Positions 21,801 to 35,200 of a stretch of 64,000 nt of DNA are shown here, one piece after another. Made by a program: the position numbers and the translations under genes. The stretch comes from Bactericera cockerelli (Eukaryota > Arthropoda > Insecta > Hemiptera > Triozidae). Location: assembly GCA_024516035.1 (NCBI GenBank), contig CM044955.1, positions 41,140,556 to 41,204,555 on the forward strand, written 5' to 3'. The first letter of the stretch is position 1; each line of letters starts with the position of its first letter. The notes below the pieces were generated by a model. The model did not search any database, was not told the DNA's origin, and was given only the letters and a program-made list of their open reading frames with translations.

Positions 21801-24800
21801 ATAATAGTACTGGAGATGTTCTGGAAATTCTACCTTTCGAGGAGTTGTTACATTGTAGTTGCTTTTCTAGCTTGACAATTTGCTCTGGTGAGAGTTGCCA
21901 CGGACTTTGAGGATCTAACTGAGCAATGAAAGTCAAGTTGGGTTTGAACACTTTGAAAACTTTCCTGGCCATAGTTGAGTTGACGTATTGTTGCTTCAGA
22001 ATATTGTAAGTGCCATCTGAAATCCTGTAAAGGGCACGATACATTGAAAGAGACCAAATAGTAGAATATTCATATTCAAAAGACGTTACAATTTCAGGAG
22101 GTTGCAATAACTCAAGTACTGAATATCTCCCTTCAAAGAGCCTGATGAATTTTTTTTTTTTAAAGTTTGGTTTCGTAGAATTTAGTAACAATTTATTTAT
22201 TTTATTATGAGGAGCACTCTATGTAGATTATTTTTTTTAATAAGATTTTTTTTAAAAATATACAAGAGAAGTATAGCACTTTGATTAAAGGATTCTGGAT
22301 TGTATAGCATATTACTTCCGAGAAATTTCTAATATTAGAAATCGGAATTATTGTGTTAGTTTTTGTACAAAAAATTTTTGCTCCAATTTCAATTTTTTCT
22401 TATTTCTGGACGTTTCATAACCTTTTAACCAACTTTGGTTTTGTGTCTGTCTGTCTGATAAATACATTTCTTGTAACTAGCAAATCTCAGAAACTGATCT
22501 CAGAAACCGAATTTCTGAGAATTTTTTGTGGGAACAAAGGTATTCCACCATATAAAACAAAGAGAATCGGTTAAGCAGTTTTGGAGATACAAATGATTTA
22601 GTATAAAATCTAAAATTGCCAAGTCTATACAATGTGAACCAATGACGAGGAAGTATTGTGTTCATAATTGGAAGTGTATATTTTACTTACTGAATGAGTT
22701 GAGACTTGTGAATTGCTTGAGTGTACATTGGCGGATACGTCCCCAGCCTAATCATTATCTTGAACTCATCCGGCAAATCCGGGACAATGGTTTCCTTAAA
22801 ACCATAGTCAGTGAAAAGTAAAATTGGGGACCAAATGCAGAGGAAAATCAGCAGGAGAATGGAAAATCCATACAGGTATTTCAACGATAGCGGATACTTG
22901 TCGCCCCTGGGAGCGGGATTCGCATCGTCATAATTTAAGTCACACTGAAAATGTCAAGTAAATACCGATTAGGTATGCATTGCAAATAAAGTTTAAAAAA
23001 GAATGATTTTGTTATGGTGAAGCACAAGGCTCCTTCACAATTTGTGTGTGTAGCGCAGGTCATCGTGCGTGCAACTCAGCCACGGTGACTACAAAAAAAA
23101 ACTCGCTAATTAGGTACTAGTATGTCAATGTCTGTAGTAAGTTAGTCTGGCTGCTGTCAAAAGACAATAACAATAAGTTTTGTCAGGCCAAAAGACAATA
23201 ACACAAATTGTTGGTGCCCTTAATAGGGTGGGCGTTAGGAAAGGCATCCAACCATAATATTATTTTGAAGTAGGAGAGTCAGATCTAATAGCTTTGTAGT
23301 CTTAGAAAAGTTGAACATACTTTTTTTTAAATGGAGGGAAAAATTTGCTTGATCAAACACAGGCGTGGTTTGAGAATTTAGGAGCCTGTGAAAGGGTTTC
23401 TACCCTCTAAAAAACGCCCCAGGGGATCGTTTGTTTCAATTTTGCCCCGGAACAATTTTTCTTATTACTTCGGGGTTAACATACTTATTGAGCTTCTCTC
23501 TTTCCATTTTCCAAAGTTCTAGTTGTTTGTATGTTCAATGTCTATGAAGAAAGTCTCTTTTCTTGACTTATTGTGGTGATCTAAATCTGGTACAATCCAA
23601 TCATGTCGTTGACTCGGTGACTCACCCTTAGTACATAGAGTTGTGCATGGATATCTTCAAATCTAAACCATTCTGATAGTGTCATTGATGTGTCGGTCCA
23701 CATCCAATCCATAATTGTTCGCATTTCATGCAGAAATGGTATCAAAAAGTATCTGGAATCATAAATTTATTCATCCAATTATAATACATAATATGGGGTG
23801 ACGATATTAAAAAAAAACTTCAAAACATTAATATACCAGATGCATCATTAATTTCAAACTCTGATGTTAATAATTGATAAGAATGCAGTTTTAGATAATT
23901 CCGTCATTTTTTTATTTGGCAGACTAATTTAATTTGCAACAAGTTAAGTAAGTGCACTACCCAATAAATTTATTTATCATATTTTTATTCGTCATAGCAG
24001 AAGAATGTTTAAGCTTCAGATCCAAAGGTGGACATTTCTTCTAAAATTTGCAAGAAAAAAATATTTAAAATAAATTGTTTAAAAAAGCTAGTCCATAACG
24101 TCCAAGAGATATGCGTTTTGAACGTTTTTGTGCTCTAATTTTAGAAAAACTGGAAAATTCCTGTATCTCTTAAAAGCATGCCACAACTGTCCGCCACCGT
24201 TTTAAAGCTTTGGAGAGGATAGCAGTGGAACGGTGCCAGATAGCTGAAAACCGATGATTTCTACGCTAAATATTTTTAAAAAATCTTTCGCCGCTCATTG
24301 GAGTTTGATTTCTCAGAAATGCCAGTCCTCACTTCACGATCTGGCATCTTTACTTTGATAACTATTCGAATAATCCGTTGTTGAATTGTATTCGAGATTC
24401 CAATATCCGAAATCATCAACTACATATATAAAATACGTATCGACGTACACTCGATATACATATTTGTTAATAATTCCAGCGTCCTCTTGAAACATAATTC
24501 CGACCATAATCTTTGGGTATCCGTGACGAATGATGTAGGAAGAAATTGCAAAATAAGAGGACTTGATTATGTAGACTAGCTGAGGAAACAAAGATTCCTT
24601 GAAATATCTGAAAGACAAGAAAAACATTTTAAAAAAAAACATTATTTTATTCAATGACATTTACACATTTTTACATATAATTTCTCTGAATTAAATTTCA
24701 AGAGACAAAGATCAAGGACGTCAACATGACGTTTCTGTTGATTTTCACAATAAAACACATGTAGATTCAAATAAAACAATTATTTACAGAGTTTTTTTTT

Positions 24801-26263
24801 TGCATAAAAAAGCCTTTTGACGATGCTATGTGACACCCATCCATAAATAATATGAAATTGATTTTTAAACAATTTTTCCAAAACCAAACAACGCAAGATA
24901 TTCTAGTAAGATTGTACTTATATAATTTATTGAACATTAAAGTAAAAAAAAATCCAGTGCAGGAATTACCTGTTGGTGTAGATAGGATGGATGAAGAATA
25001 TCAACACATGGAATGTCACGATCTGAATCACGTCGAACACAATTTTACCCTTGAGGAACTTTCTCAAGTATAGAACGCGATCTATGAGAATAAGGCTGAA
25101 CTGAGTGATAAGACACATGACGTAGTAGATGTTAAACCTGCTTTTTTGTTTCGTTTTGAAATATTCGGACACATATGTTGCTTCTTCAGGAGGCTGCAAC
25201 ATAACGGAATTACAAACATTCCTAAACTTTACTAAAATTGATACTTTATGTACAAATTAGTATGTATCAATATTATCAATATCGGCGTTGTTACTAAACC
25301 TTACAGTCCTTACACCTACAACTTAGTTTTCTGAGTTTTATGTCAAGTCACTATGACTCGATACAACTATAAGGTCACTATAACGAAATTGAACAGGTAT
25401 TTTTAGTATTGAATGTCCTGTAGATCAATATTGAATTATAAAATCAACAGGTTCCTTTGAATTTAACTTACCACGAACGAATCAAATTTCGCAAACAAAA
25501 TTACAAATATCAAGAAATCACAAAGAAACAAGTAAAAATTAACGTCTTTCTTCATATTTTTTCGTTTTAATTTAAACACAGACTTTAAGAACTCTGTCGG
25601 TGGCTTTAGATACATTTTGAGAGCTTGCCAACAGTTTGTCAATGTGTTTGAGCTTTCTATCAGGATGAGCTTTTTATTTGATTCTGGTGAAATCGATTGA
25701 GCCCACAATCCCCACAACTTGAATACATATCTAAAAACAGAAGACAAATCAATTAGTTTTGTTCTCATATTACGTTATTAAAACAAAAATTCCTAGGGAC
25801 ATAATCATTTTTGTATAATATGTACATGCTGGCTCATTATAAAAAAAAACAATGTGTAGGTACCTCTGAGTGAAAATAAAGGTGCACACCAAATATGAAC
25901 TAATACCTACTCATTTGCAGAGTGAAAGCTAAATGGCTATTTGATTTTTAATTTGACATTGCAAACCACAAGTACACTAGGAAAAGAAAAAACGTATGTC
26001 TCTACATTTATTTTAACGCTCAATCCTTCAATTATGGACATGGAAATGGAGACCTCTTTTCCAAAAGATCTCAATTAGTCTTCCAATGTTCAATTCATTT
26101 ACCTGTGATGAAATAAAGTAAGTAGAAGGATAATATCCATTGATGAAACCTGTTCGCTCTTCCATACACCAACAAATTTTGGTGGTAAAAACGCTTCATG
26201 CGTATCTACATTGTTCCATTTTATGTTGTCGAAACTAAAAATAAATTTTATAGCGATCATAAT
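15897..26263 (-). CDS. Piezo exons 17-27a (pore module, cap and C-terminal domain)
   Basis: Exons: 26103-26263, 25472-25730, 24970-25193, 24437-24607, 23626-23752, 22691-22944, 21834-22141, 21085-21309, about 20000-20214, 16713-16836 and 15897-16040. Exons 19-21 match the anchor region (LILIDRVLYLRKFLKGKI; then MDWMWTDTS). Exons 23-25 are the extracellular cap, with several N-glycosylation sequons. Exon 26 is the pore-lining inner helix. Exon 27a ends RSPATLIKLSRPPARPNTI then stop; the wider family has RSPETxIKWTR. Exon 25 must end either at 20000 (then a microexon of 3n+2 bases is missing) or at 20004 with a GTTGGT donor. Confidence 0.9.
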
Positions 26264-29200
26264 CTGAAAAAATACAAAATTTGAAAATAAGATTTGCTGG
26301 AATATATCATTACAAACAATGAGTGATTCTGAAATAACTCGAGTGACATTTGGCTCTATCTATATTATTATTATGTAGGATGTAACGCAATAAAAAATGT
26401 ATATTTTGTAAAATTAAGATGATATTTTCAAAGTTGGTGTGTTCAATATATTCGTAACCTTTGTATGTTCAGCAACGTCGAGCTAGGCTCAGAAATGGGT
26501 TCAAAAGTTTATAACCTAACTTTTACCATTTTTTTCTCAATTTGAGATCTGTTATTATATTAATAAAGTTCCTCTCTTTCACTTTAAGTTGATCAAGTAG
26601 GGTACAATGAATTTGAAGGGATTAATTATTAACGATTTATTATTGTTAACAAATCTGTAATTGTGTATGCAACTATGCATAGTACGTTAGAACTTGATTA
26701 CAACTAAGAACAAGTCTTGGTCTTTAAGTCAATTTGCCGTAACTGTTACAAATTAGAGAAACTTACTTCAACGTAGACTATCAGCAAGATCCAGAAGTTG
26801 ACAGATGGTCTAGGAACCGTCAATGACCCCCACAAGAACAACAGCAAAGATATGGGCAAAGTCAAGAGACTGGCAGTTGTGGCCTGGTGCAGAATGATCA
26901 CGACATAAGTCACAACTGTACTGTTGGAAATGATGGCGTAGTACGCAGAGAAGTAAAGCTGCAAAATTAATTTGGTTTCCTTGCTCATGACTTTATCATC
27001 TTTCTCCGATGGTCTCAGGACTTTTTCTTCTCGAAATGATGCGCTGTCTTCAACAAATGTCAGTTTAATCACATTTTTATCTTCTTTATTATTTTTTAAA
27101 TTTGAATATCCATTTATTTTTTTAATATTTTTGTAATATTCTTCTTTGTCCTTTTGATAAGCTATTTTCATTTTTTTGTAGCTTATGGAATGGTTATTTA
27201 ACCAATTAATGATAATTTTTAACAGTTTTTCGACAAAGGACATCACATGCCGCCACCATACTATTTTCTTTGTTTCACTATCTGCAAGTTTTACAAGGAG
27301 TTAGAATTGTATTAATTCTTTTCTTCAAATTTATTGATGCTCTGTTAGGTATAGTGAACATCTAAGAAGTATTTATTTATTTCATCCCAGCACTACACTC
27401 AACTTTTTTACTAGGGATCTGTAAAATACCTTGAGCTTTCAATAACTCTAGGGAACTGATGATAATATTTTGGCTCAATAAATTACCTGTTAAAAGTTTT
27501 TCTTTATATCATATTTGTATTTATCACAATCGTGATATATTATCACAATTATTCAAACTAGCTTTACTAAATATTTGCTTAACTTGGGAATTAAAACAAC
27601 GACCTCCGATAAAGAGTCCACCGCCTTATCCATCAAGCTACCTGTTATTGGTTCTGTAATTTCAGGATTCTTTCTGCTGTTTTGTTTGGTTGATGATACA
27701 TTTGTTATGGGTATCATCTCATTATTTGGGAACATGTAGTAGTCTCCAGCTCTCATTGCCTCATGGTGGTACTGTGGAATGTAGGGACTTGTTTGACTGG
27801 CATCTTGTTTGGCGATGCTTTTTTTCAATTTTTCATAAGTCAATCTATTCTGTTCCTTATATTGTTTGTAATGTTTTTGTTCTTTCTCAAACATTACCTT
27901 GAGTCCCCTAGAAATATAATATCCTCAAGTAGGTACATGGTTTAGTCATATTAGCTCACATAAAATAAAAACAAAAAATTGAATAACCTGCAATGCACAT
28001 GATTAATTAGAATTTACCTGCGTTAACTTTGTGTCTATAGACATGAAAACTTTCAGTTTAATTGCCAGATTCATTGTCTGCATTCTATAAATCATTTTCC
28101 AAATATTACTTTTATAGACTGGTTGGAGTTCCACAAGTGAAGCCCCAACTATCGCACCGATTTCTTTTTACTAATTTTCAGGTAAATCTTTACTTTTACA
28201 AATATTAATAATGAAAATTAAATTCTTACTACACTTTCAGAATGAAATACCTCATTTGAAACGATTACCTGGAAGCTCGTGACGCATTGTATTGCGTTTC
28301 CATTACAACATGAAGAAAATAATTGCTTCGAAAAATCCTTTTCTGGAATAAAAAGACAACCAAGCAGGCCGCATCCCAGAACAAGTCAATTTTTGTTTTA
28401 TCAATTTGACAAGACACTGGAACAAAGAAAACAAAATTATCAAATGGTCAGAAAATTGAATCACTGCACTGATGGTTACAAACTAGTATTGTAGTCGGCA
28501 TGATAAAAACCTTGGTCTAAAATTCTAAATAAAACAGAAGATTTTTTTTCAACATATTTGATTATCAGGATGTCGTACAAATATAAAATATAATTTATTT
28601 TAACTCACAGATATTTTTTTTGGATCCATATGTTTTCTCCGTGTGTTTGAAAACGATGGGAACAAAATACTCAATATAGTCACAAAATAATTCATTAAAT
28701 TGAATGTTGTTAGAGTGTGTAACCAATAAAGTCATCTTCATTAACATGACTGCAATTGTATAGTAAATTAGTAAATTAATGTACTTCAGTATTTGTTTCT
28801 GAGATTTTAAGTAAAATTCATTTCCAAGCCTGAAAAACGGAACTCAAAATGTGTTAGAAAGCCAAGTAAATTAATAACCAAAAGTAGAAAATTTATCAAC
28901 ATGACCTACTTGAACTTGTTTTCCTTTCCATCTGAAAGGAAAACAAGTACTTATAGTAGGTACATGTACCACTAGAGTGTCTGTTCAGTCCAATACAGTA
29001 GGATTGTTTTTTCAATTACTACAACATTCTACTTGTTGCACTAGGAATAATTACTATGGTTAATAAGCACTTAAGTAAACCGTCTCAAAAAAGCAGAGAA
29101 GAATGGTACTGGCAACTTTACTTATTATTCATCTAACGTTTCAGATGTTGGCGACCGGTAGGGGAGGTGTGGGAGGGTTGAGACGGTTTTTTCCTTATTT

Positions 29201-32200
29201 TTTTCTTTTTATTTTAGAATAACCATTTTAATTATTGTTTGTCGGAGATGATTTAGAATTTTGTTGGCTTTCTTTTGATAGTAAGTTTAAAAGAAACAAT
29301 AAAAAACACAGCATGTTATAGACCAAAAACTAGGGTCACTTTTTTGTCTCATCCATCTTTTTGCCCGGGAGGGATGAGACACCTCTCGTGAGGGTTGAGA
29401 CATAGGTTAAATGTATGTAAAATTTCATGACGGGGATGTTACCCTCCATTCGCAGGAAACTTAAAAACCTGTTACTCAAACTAACCTCACCCAGCCTGAA
29501 TGGTGACGTAAATCGTCATCACAAATATACAATTATTGAATATACCAAAAGAGCTTTGGGAGGGCTGAGACACTTTAATACTGTGCAAGTCAGTGTCTCA
29601 ACTCTCCCAGTACGACCTATTTGAGAACAAAAACTAATAAATTATTAATGAAAACACTTGACATCATCTTTTCTACAAAAAATAATACACTACAAAATAC
29701 TGATTTCATACAATAATCTTTATCCGGTGAAAACAGAAAAAATACATATTAAAATAAAAAAAATCGTCGTAATTTTTTTTTTACTTTTGGTATTGAAATT
29801 TTGAAAATTTTAATTTACGATAAAATAGACATGCCTGATTCTAAGAATGTTACGCAAATGGCGGATCATTTGATAAAAAATAATTACGCAGTGAACTCAT
29901 GGGCACATTAGGAATGGTAACGGCTCAAAATGGATTGTCTCAACCCTCCTAGTGTCTCAACCGTCCCACACCTCCCCTATTGCAATTTTCACTTCAGTGG
30001 CATCTCTTCCAAAGAATTCGTTGAATTATATCTTTCTTCTCCATTTCCCAATATAGGTGAGGTGATCATAATATTTTTCGCCTTTCTAATTCCTAAGCTT
30101 CTTCTGCCATTTATTTCACCCTGAATGATTAGCTGAAGTAGGGGTAACTAGGATTCATTACATGGTCTAAGTATTGTAGTTTTCATATCTTGATTACATT
30201 TAAGTATTCATTATTTTTTTTTATATTTATTCATTTTAAAACTTCTACGATGTATAGTAGGTACTTATATTATCCTCCATAGTACAAAAACACAAGCCAT
30301 TTAAACAAATACTCGTACATACACAATGACACATTAACGTCAGCAGAAAAGACCTTTCAAAACTAAATAGAAGAACCTACCAAAGTAAGAGAAATACACT
30401 GGTCATGTATCCCAACGAGAAAATGTAAGGCTGTCCCTTGTAAACTACAAACACAAAAGTCAAAGTCATCCAAAGAAAGGTCCCAAATATATATGACTTG
30501 ATGATATCCAGGGATGAGTGCATGTGCTCATAAAAGTTCCGGGTATTATTCATGCCAGTTGACTCATAATCGGTCAAGGGTGTATTATTGCCTCCAGCAA
30601 ACACTCTATTTTGGTGGAGAAGTTTTGATTCCAACTGAATTATTCGCAAATGTTTCATTGATAGAAATAGCAACACGAAGTAATCTGGTGGAAAAAATAA
30701 TAATAATAAAATTGACACTTATTTAGTACATGTACGTATAATAGATATTAGATATCTTACAATCAACTATCCATTTTATTCGCTTTCAATAATAAACTTA
30801 TAAGAAGTATGTATAATTGTATACGGTTGTATATTGTAATTATTGTATACGTATATGTATTAATTGTAAGCTTTCATCTACAAAATAGTATTGAAACTAT
30901 GATAAATACCTATTATAAGTTTTCGAGCTAATAAAGTTGAGTATAATTTTTGTACATTGTGTAAATTTGTAGATCATTGTAAGAGTTTTAAGAGCGTTTA
31001 CGGCTTACATACCTAGGTGTATACGAGGTTTGGCTATTAAGTTCGTAGACTCTTCCCATAAAACGATGTGTGTTTAACTTACCCAACTTTAGTAGTTATC
31101 CCCTTCAATGTACTCCCCTCCTCTATCCCTACAACGTTCTAAGCAAATTTTCCATTGATCGATACAGTGGTGGAGGTCATTTTGTGTGAGGCCTTTCAAG
31201 ACTTTTGCCGGTTTTTTCTTAACGGCATCTACGCTGTCAAATCTGGTACATTTCAGGGCAGATTTGATTTTTGGGAATAAGTAAAAGTCGCACGAGGCCA
31301 GGTCGGGTAAGTAAGGAGGGTGTTCCAACACTGGGATGTTTGTTGTACTTGGCCAGGAACGTCTTCACGGGGAAGGCACTGTGAGCTGGCGCATGGCACA
31401 ATTTTTGCGCAAACTTTTGTCATGTTGAAATTTTCGTGCAAAATTTGTCTCACACATTCTTTATTAATTTTAAGTGTATCAGCCATTAGTCTAAGAGTTA
31501 ATCTACGGTCAGAACGAATCATAACACCAATTTTTTCAATGTTTCCGTCAGTTTTTGAGCTTTGGGGGCGACCAGGACGTGGATCGTCCTCAACATCTTC
31601 CTGACCATCTTGAAACCGTTTAAACCACTTATAAAGCGTTGATCTTTTCAAACATGACTCCTGGTACACTGTCTTTAACAAAGAAAATGTTTCACCAGCA
31701 TGTTTTACGTAAAATTCAAAAATCACTCGTTGCTCAACGTTTGTACCAATCATAATTCCGGCAAAATTAAAAAAGGTGTCTTGCGCGTCGGGCTGTCACA
31801 ACAGAACTAATTACAGTACAGACATGTGACAGTTATCAATCAAAACACAAGACTTGAAGCTGTCTAAATATGTTTATCATATCTTCCTAGCACGGACAGC
31901 TTTTGCGTAGTGGCTCGCGTCTACGAACTTAATAGCCACACCTCGTATACCTATTAAATGACAAAAATAAACACTCATTTTTAAATCCAACTTATATTAG
32001 AAGAGAAAATTATACCTACAGTTCAATATCTCATGAATCAATAACAGCTAAAACAGCTTGCAAACTTGATAGATACTAAACTTAAAGAAATAGTACTTCC
32101 AAAATTATAAAACTGATGTATTGTGATGAGATCTTATTACAGAAATATTATCAGCTCAATTTTGAAACCTTTCTATTACCTTTCAATTAATTTACATTCT

Positions 32201-35200
32201 ACTACCTTTCAGTTAATGGAAAGTAAAAATTTTAAGTCACATGTAATAGCTCGGGGTATATATTCGAGTACAAATTAAAACTGTACCTCGCTCCAGAAAG
32301 ATTTCTCACTCTCATAATCTCCAAATCTCCCTTTCATATGCACTCTGATTGGATCATTTTGGTAAACAAACCAAATGACCCAATCAGAGTGTAGTTGAAA
32401 AGGAGTTCTGAAGTAAGGGAGCTTTTTGAAACGAGGCCCTACCTACGCTTTAACTCTCATCTTTGGTCTTACATTGTTTAAAAAAGGGTCCATCTTTCAT
32501 CAATCCAGAGTAATGCAAAGGAATCATTGGTAACTGATAGCCGATAAAAACTTTCCAAATCTTGTTCACGTGTGATCTTTTCATAGAAATGAACAAAGAC
32601 AACCATAAGAGCAGCACTATGGTCAAGACATCAGGGTGGGACACAATAGAGAATAACATTGAAATATAGCAGACCTGAAATTTGATAATGTAGAAAGGAC
32701 CAGAGAGAATTTTTTTAAACGTTTGTACAACCACTAATGCTTTCATCATTTAGTTCTGAAAAACAGCAACCAGTACCAAAATTTTGAATTGGGCTCAATA
32801 AGTAAAATTTGCTTTCTGTGTGGAATGTATTAATGTACAATACATTATGCTTTTTTCTTTTTGTAATTTTTGTCAAATATATATTTATTTTTTGTTCTTA
32901 AAAAAGAAAAGCTGAATATTATGAATAGGAATAAAAATAAAAAAAAAATAAAAAATAATATTTTTATCTTCTATCGCGATGTGACTGCAAGTATTGTCCA
33001 TTTTCCTCCATTTTTAAACAAATAAAGTAAATATTTTCTTTACCATTGCGATCCGGCTGCAAATAAACAAATAAAACATGGCGCAAAAAGAAAATATGAA
33101 TTTTTCAACGTTGCAAGTATTAGGCAAAATTATGAATAAGGCTGCAAGAATTTTTCAAAATTATAAATATTAAAAATTCATATTTGCTTTTTCCGCCATG
33201 TTTTATTTTGTTATTTGCAGCCGAATCACAATGGAATCTCATTTATTTTATTTGTTTCAATACGGCGGGAAATGGAAAATATTTGCAGCCAGATCGCGAT
33301 AGAAGAGAAAACTATTTGCTTAATTTATTTTTTGTTTGTTTGTTTGTTTTTTTTTTTTTTTTTTCCTATGCATCATATTCATATATCCAAAAACGGCCCT
33401 CACATCTTTCCACAATAATATTTTGCTGTACCCGTGACAGAAAATTGGAACTTTCAGATTTTTGAATTTATCTAAGCTCAATAATATTTATTCATTTTTT
33501 ATAAAAAATGAAAATACGCATTCACATACAAAATTTCATCAATATTTTGATGAGATATATTTATATCTCCCTTGCCTTTATCCCATATTAGCTTATGTTG
33601 CTTTTGGGGTCGCCATTGTTCAACCTCATGGTTGAAGTTGGTAGGGTGGAGCACGTTTTTTATGGCTGGATGCACTTCCTAACGCCAACGATTCTATTTG
33701 ATTTTAACGTCCTGATCTGGACGGGGGTGTGACCCTCCATTCGCTGGGAATCGTACCAGCTACCCACATTAACCTCACCCAGCCTGGGTAGGGCCGGAAA
33801 TGCCAGCCTCACGTGTTCGGAAGGAACAGAATTTTCTTCGAAAAGTCTGCTCCAACCGGGGATCGAACTCGGGATCTCTGGACTACGGGCAGTAGTCACA
33901 ACCATTACGCCACGGAGGCTAGCAATTTTTTTTTTTTTTTTATGAAAAAAAAAAAATATTTTGATGAGATAAAACCGTTAAAATAAGAACCGTTTAAGAG
34001 GTCACGGGCATGGTTTATCCCGTCAAGATCCGCTGGTATAACATGTAAAAAAATTCTAACTACAACACGTGTCTCCTATATTATGTGTAATTTTTTGTTT
34101 GTTGATATAAGTTGATTGGTTTCTGAGTTTTGCGTTTTGCAAAGAATGAAAGTAACAATGCAACCGATAGACAGACAAAATTATGATTACAGCTAATCTA
34201 ATATCATTTCTAGTCCATAAAACAAAAATATAGAGAACATAAGTATCACTTACTTCAAGACTAAATCTGTAGAAGCCGTAGTTTGCTAGATATTTGAGAG
34301 AGGAAAGTATAGAGTCGTCTGTGTCAAAATACGTGACGTTTGGAAACAACGAATATGGATGCTTTACATGATTCAAATTCTCGCAACAAGTGATCATAGA
34401 TATGATGAGGACATAAACAATTAATTTGGAAAACACATTAGTGGTCTTGAAAAATCCAATAACTTGCAGGATATCGTTGTCCTGAGATTCCTGAACTCTG
34501 GTGGTGAGGTTATCTACCACAGTTGATGATGGTAATTGATATAGTACAAATAAGAATATGAACCTTAAAAAAAGAATGAAAATGATACTAAGCAATAATC
34601 TTAATCATTATTATTTATCATGTATTACTTCCGAGAAATTTCTAATATTAGAAATCGGAAGTATTGTGTTAGTTTTTGTAAAAAAATAATATTTTGCTCC
34701 GATTTCAAGCGTTTAAGTAAAAAGTTAGTGGTCAGGCACGTGTTAACCCAGAACCGCTAGTACGAATTTGATAAATTACTTTCGAGAAATTTCTAATATT
34801 AGAAATCGGAAGTATTGTGTTCGTTTTTGTAATAAAAAATATTTTTTTGCTCCGATTTCAATTTTTTTATATTTCATAACCTCCTGAGCAACTTTGGTTT
34901 TGTGTCCATCGGTCGGTCCGTCGGTCTGTTAAAAATATTCCTTGTAACGCGCAAATCTCGGAAACTACTCAACGGATTTTGATGAAATTTTGCTCACATA
35001 TAGGAGACGTTCTGTAAATGGTCCCATTTTAAAAATACTGCCAATTATGGTTTTATATAGCCTTTTTATATTTATCTTTTAATTAAATATAATTTGACTG
35101 ATATTTAAGAAAATCCGAAATTTTGGACAAAAAAGTTGAAAAATAAGGTCCAGGACTTGCCGATACAGAATTTTTTGTAGAATCTAGAATGTAGGAAAAA

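Noticed and set aside
33184..33465. Phe-rich ORFs over a poly-T run
   Set aside because: They arise from the palindromic MITE and the homopolymer.
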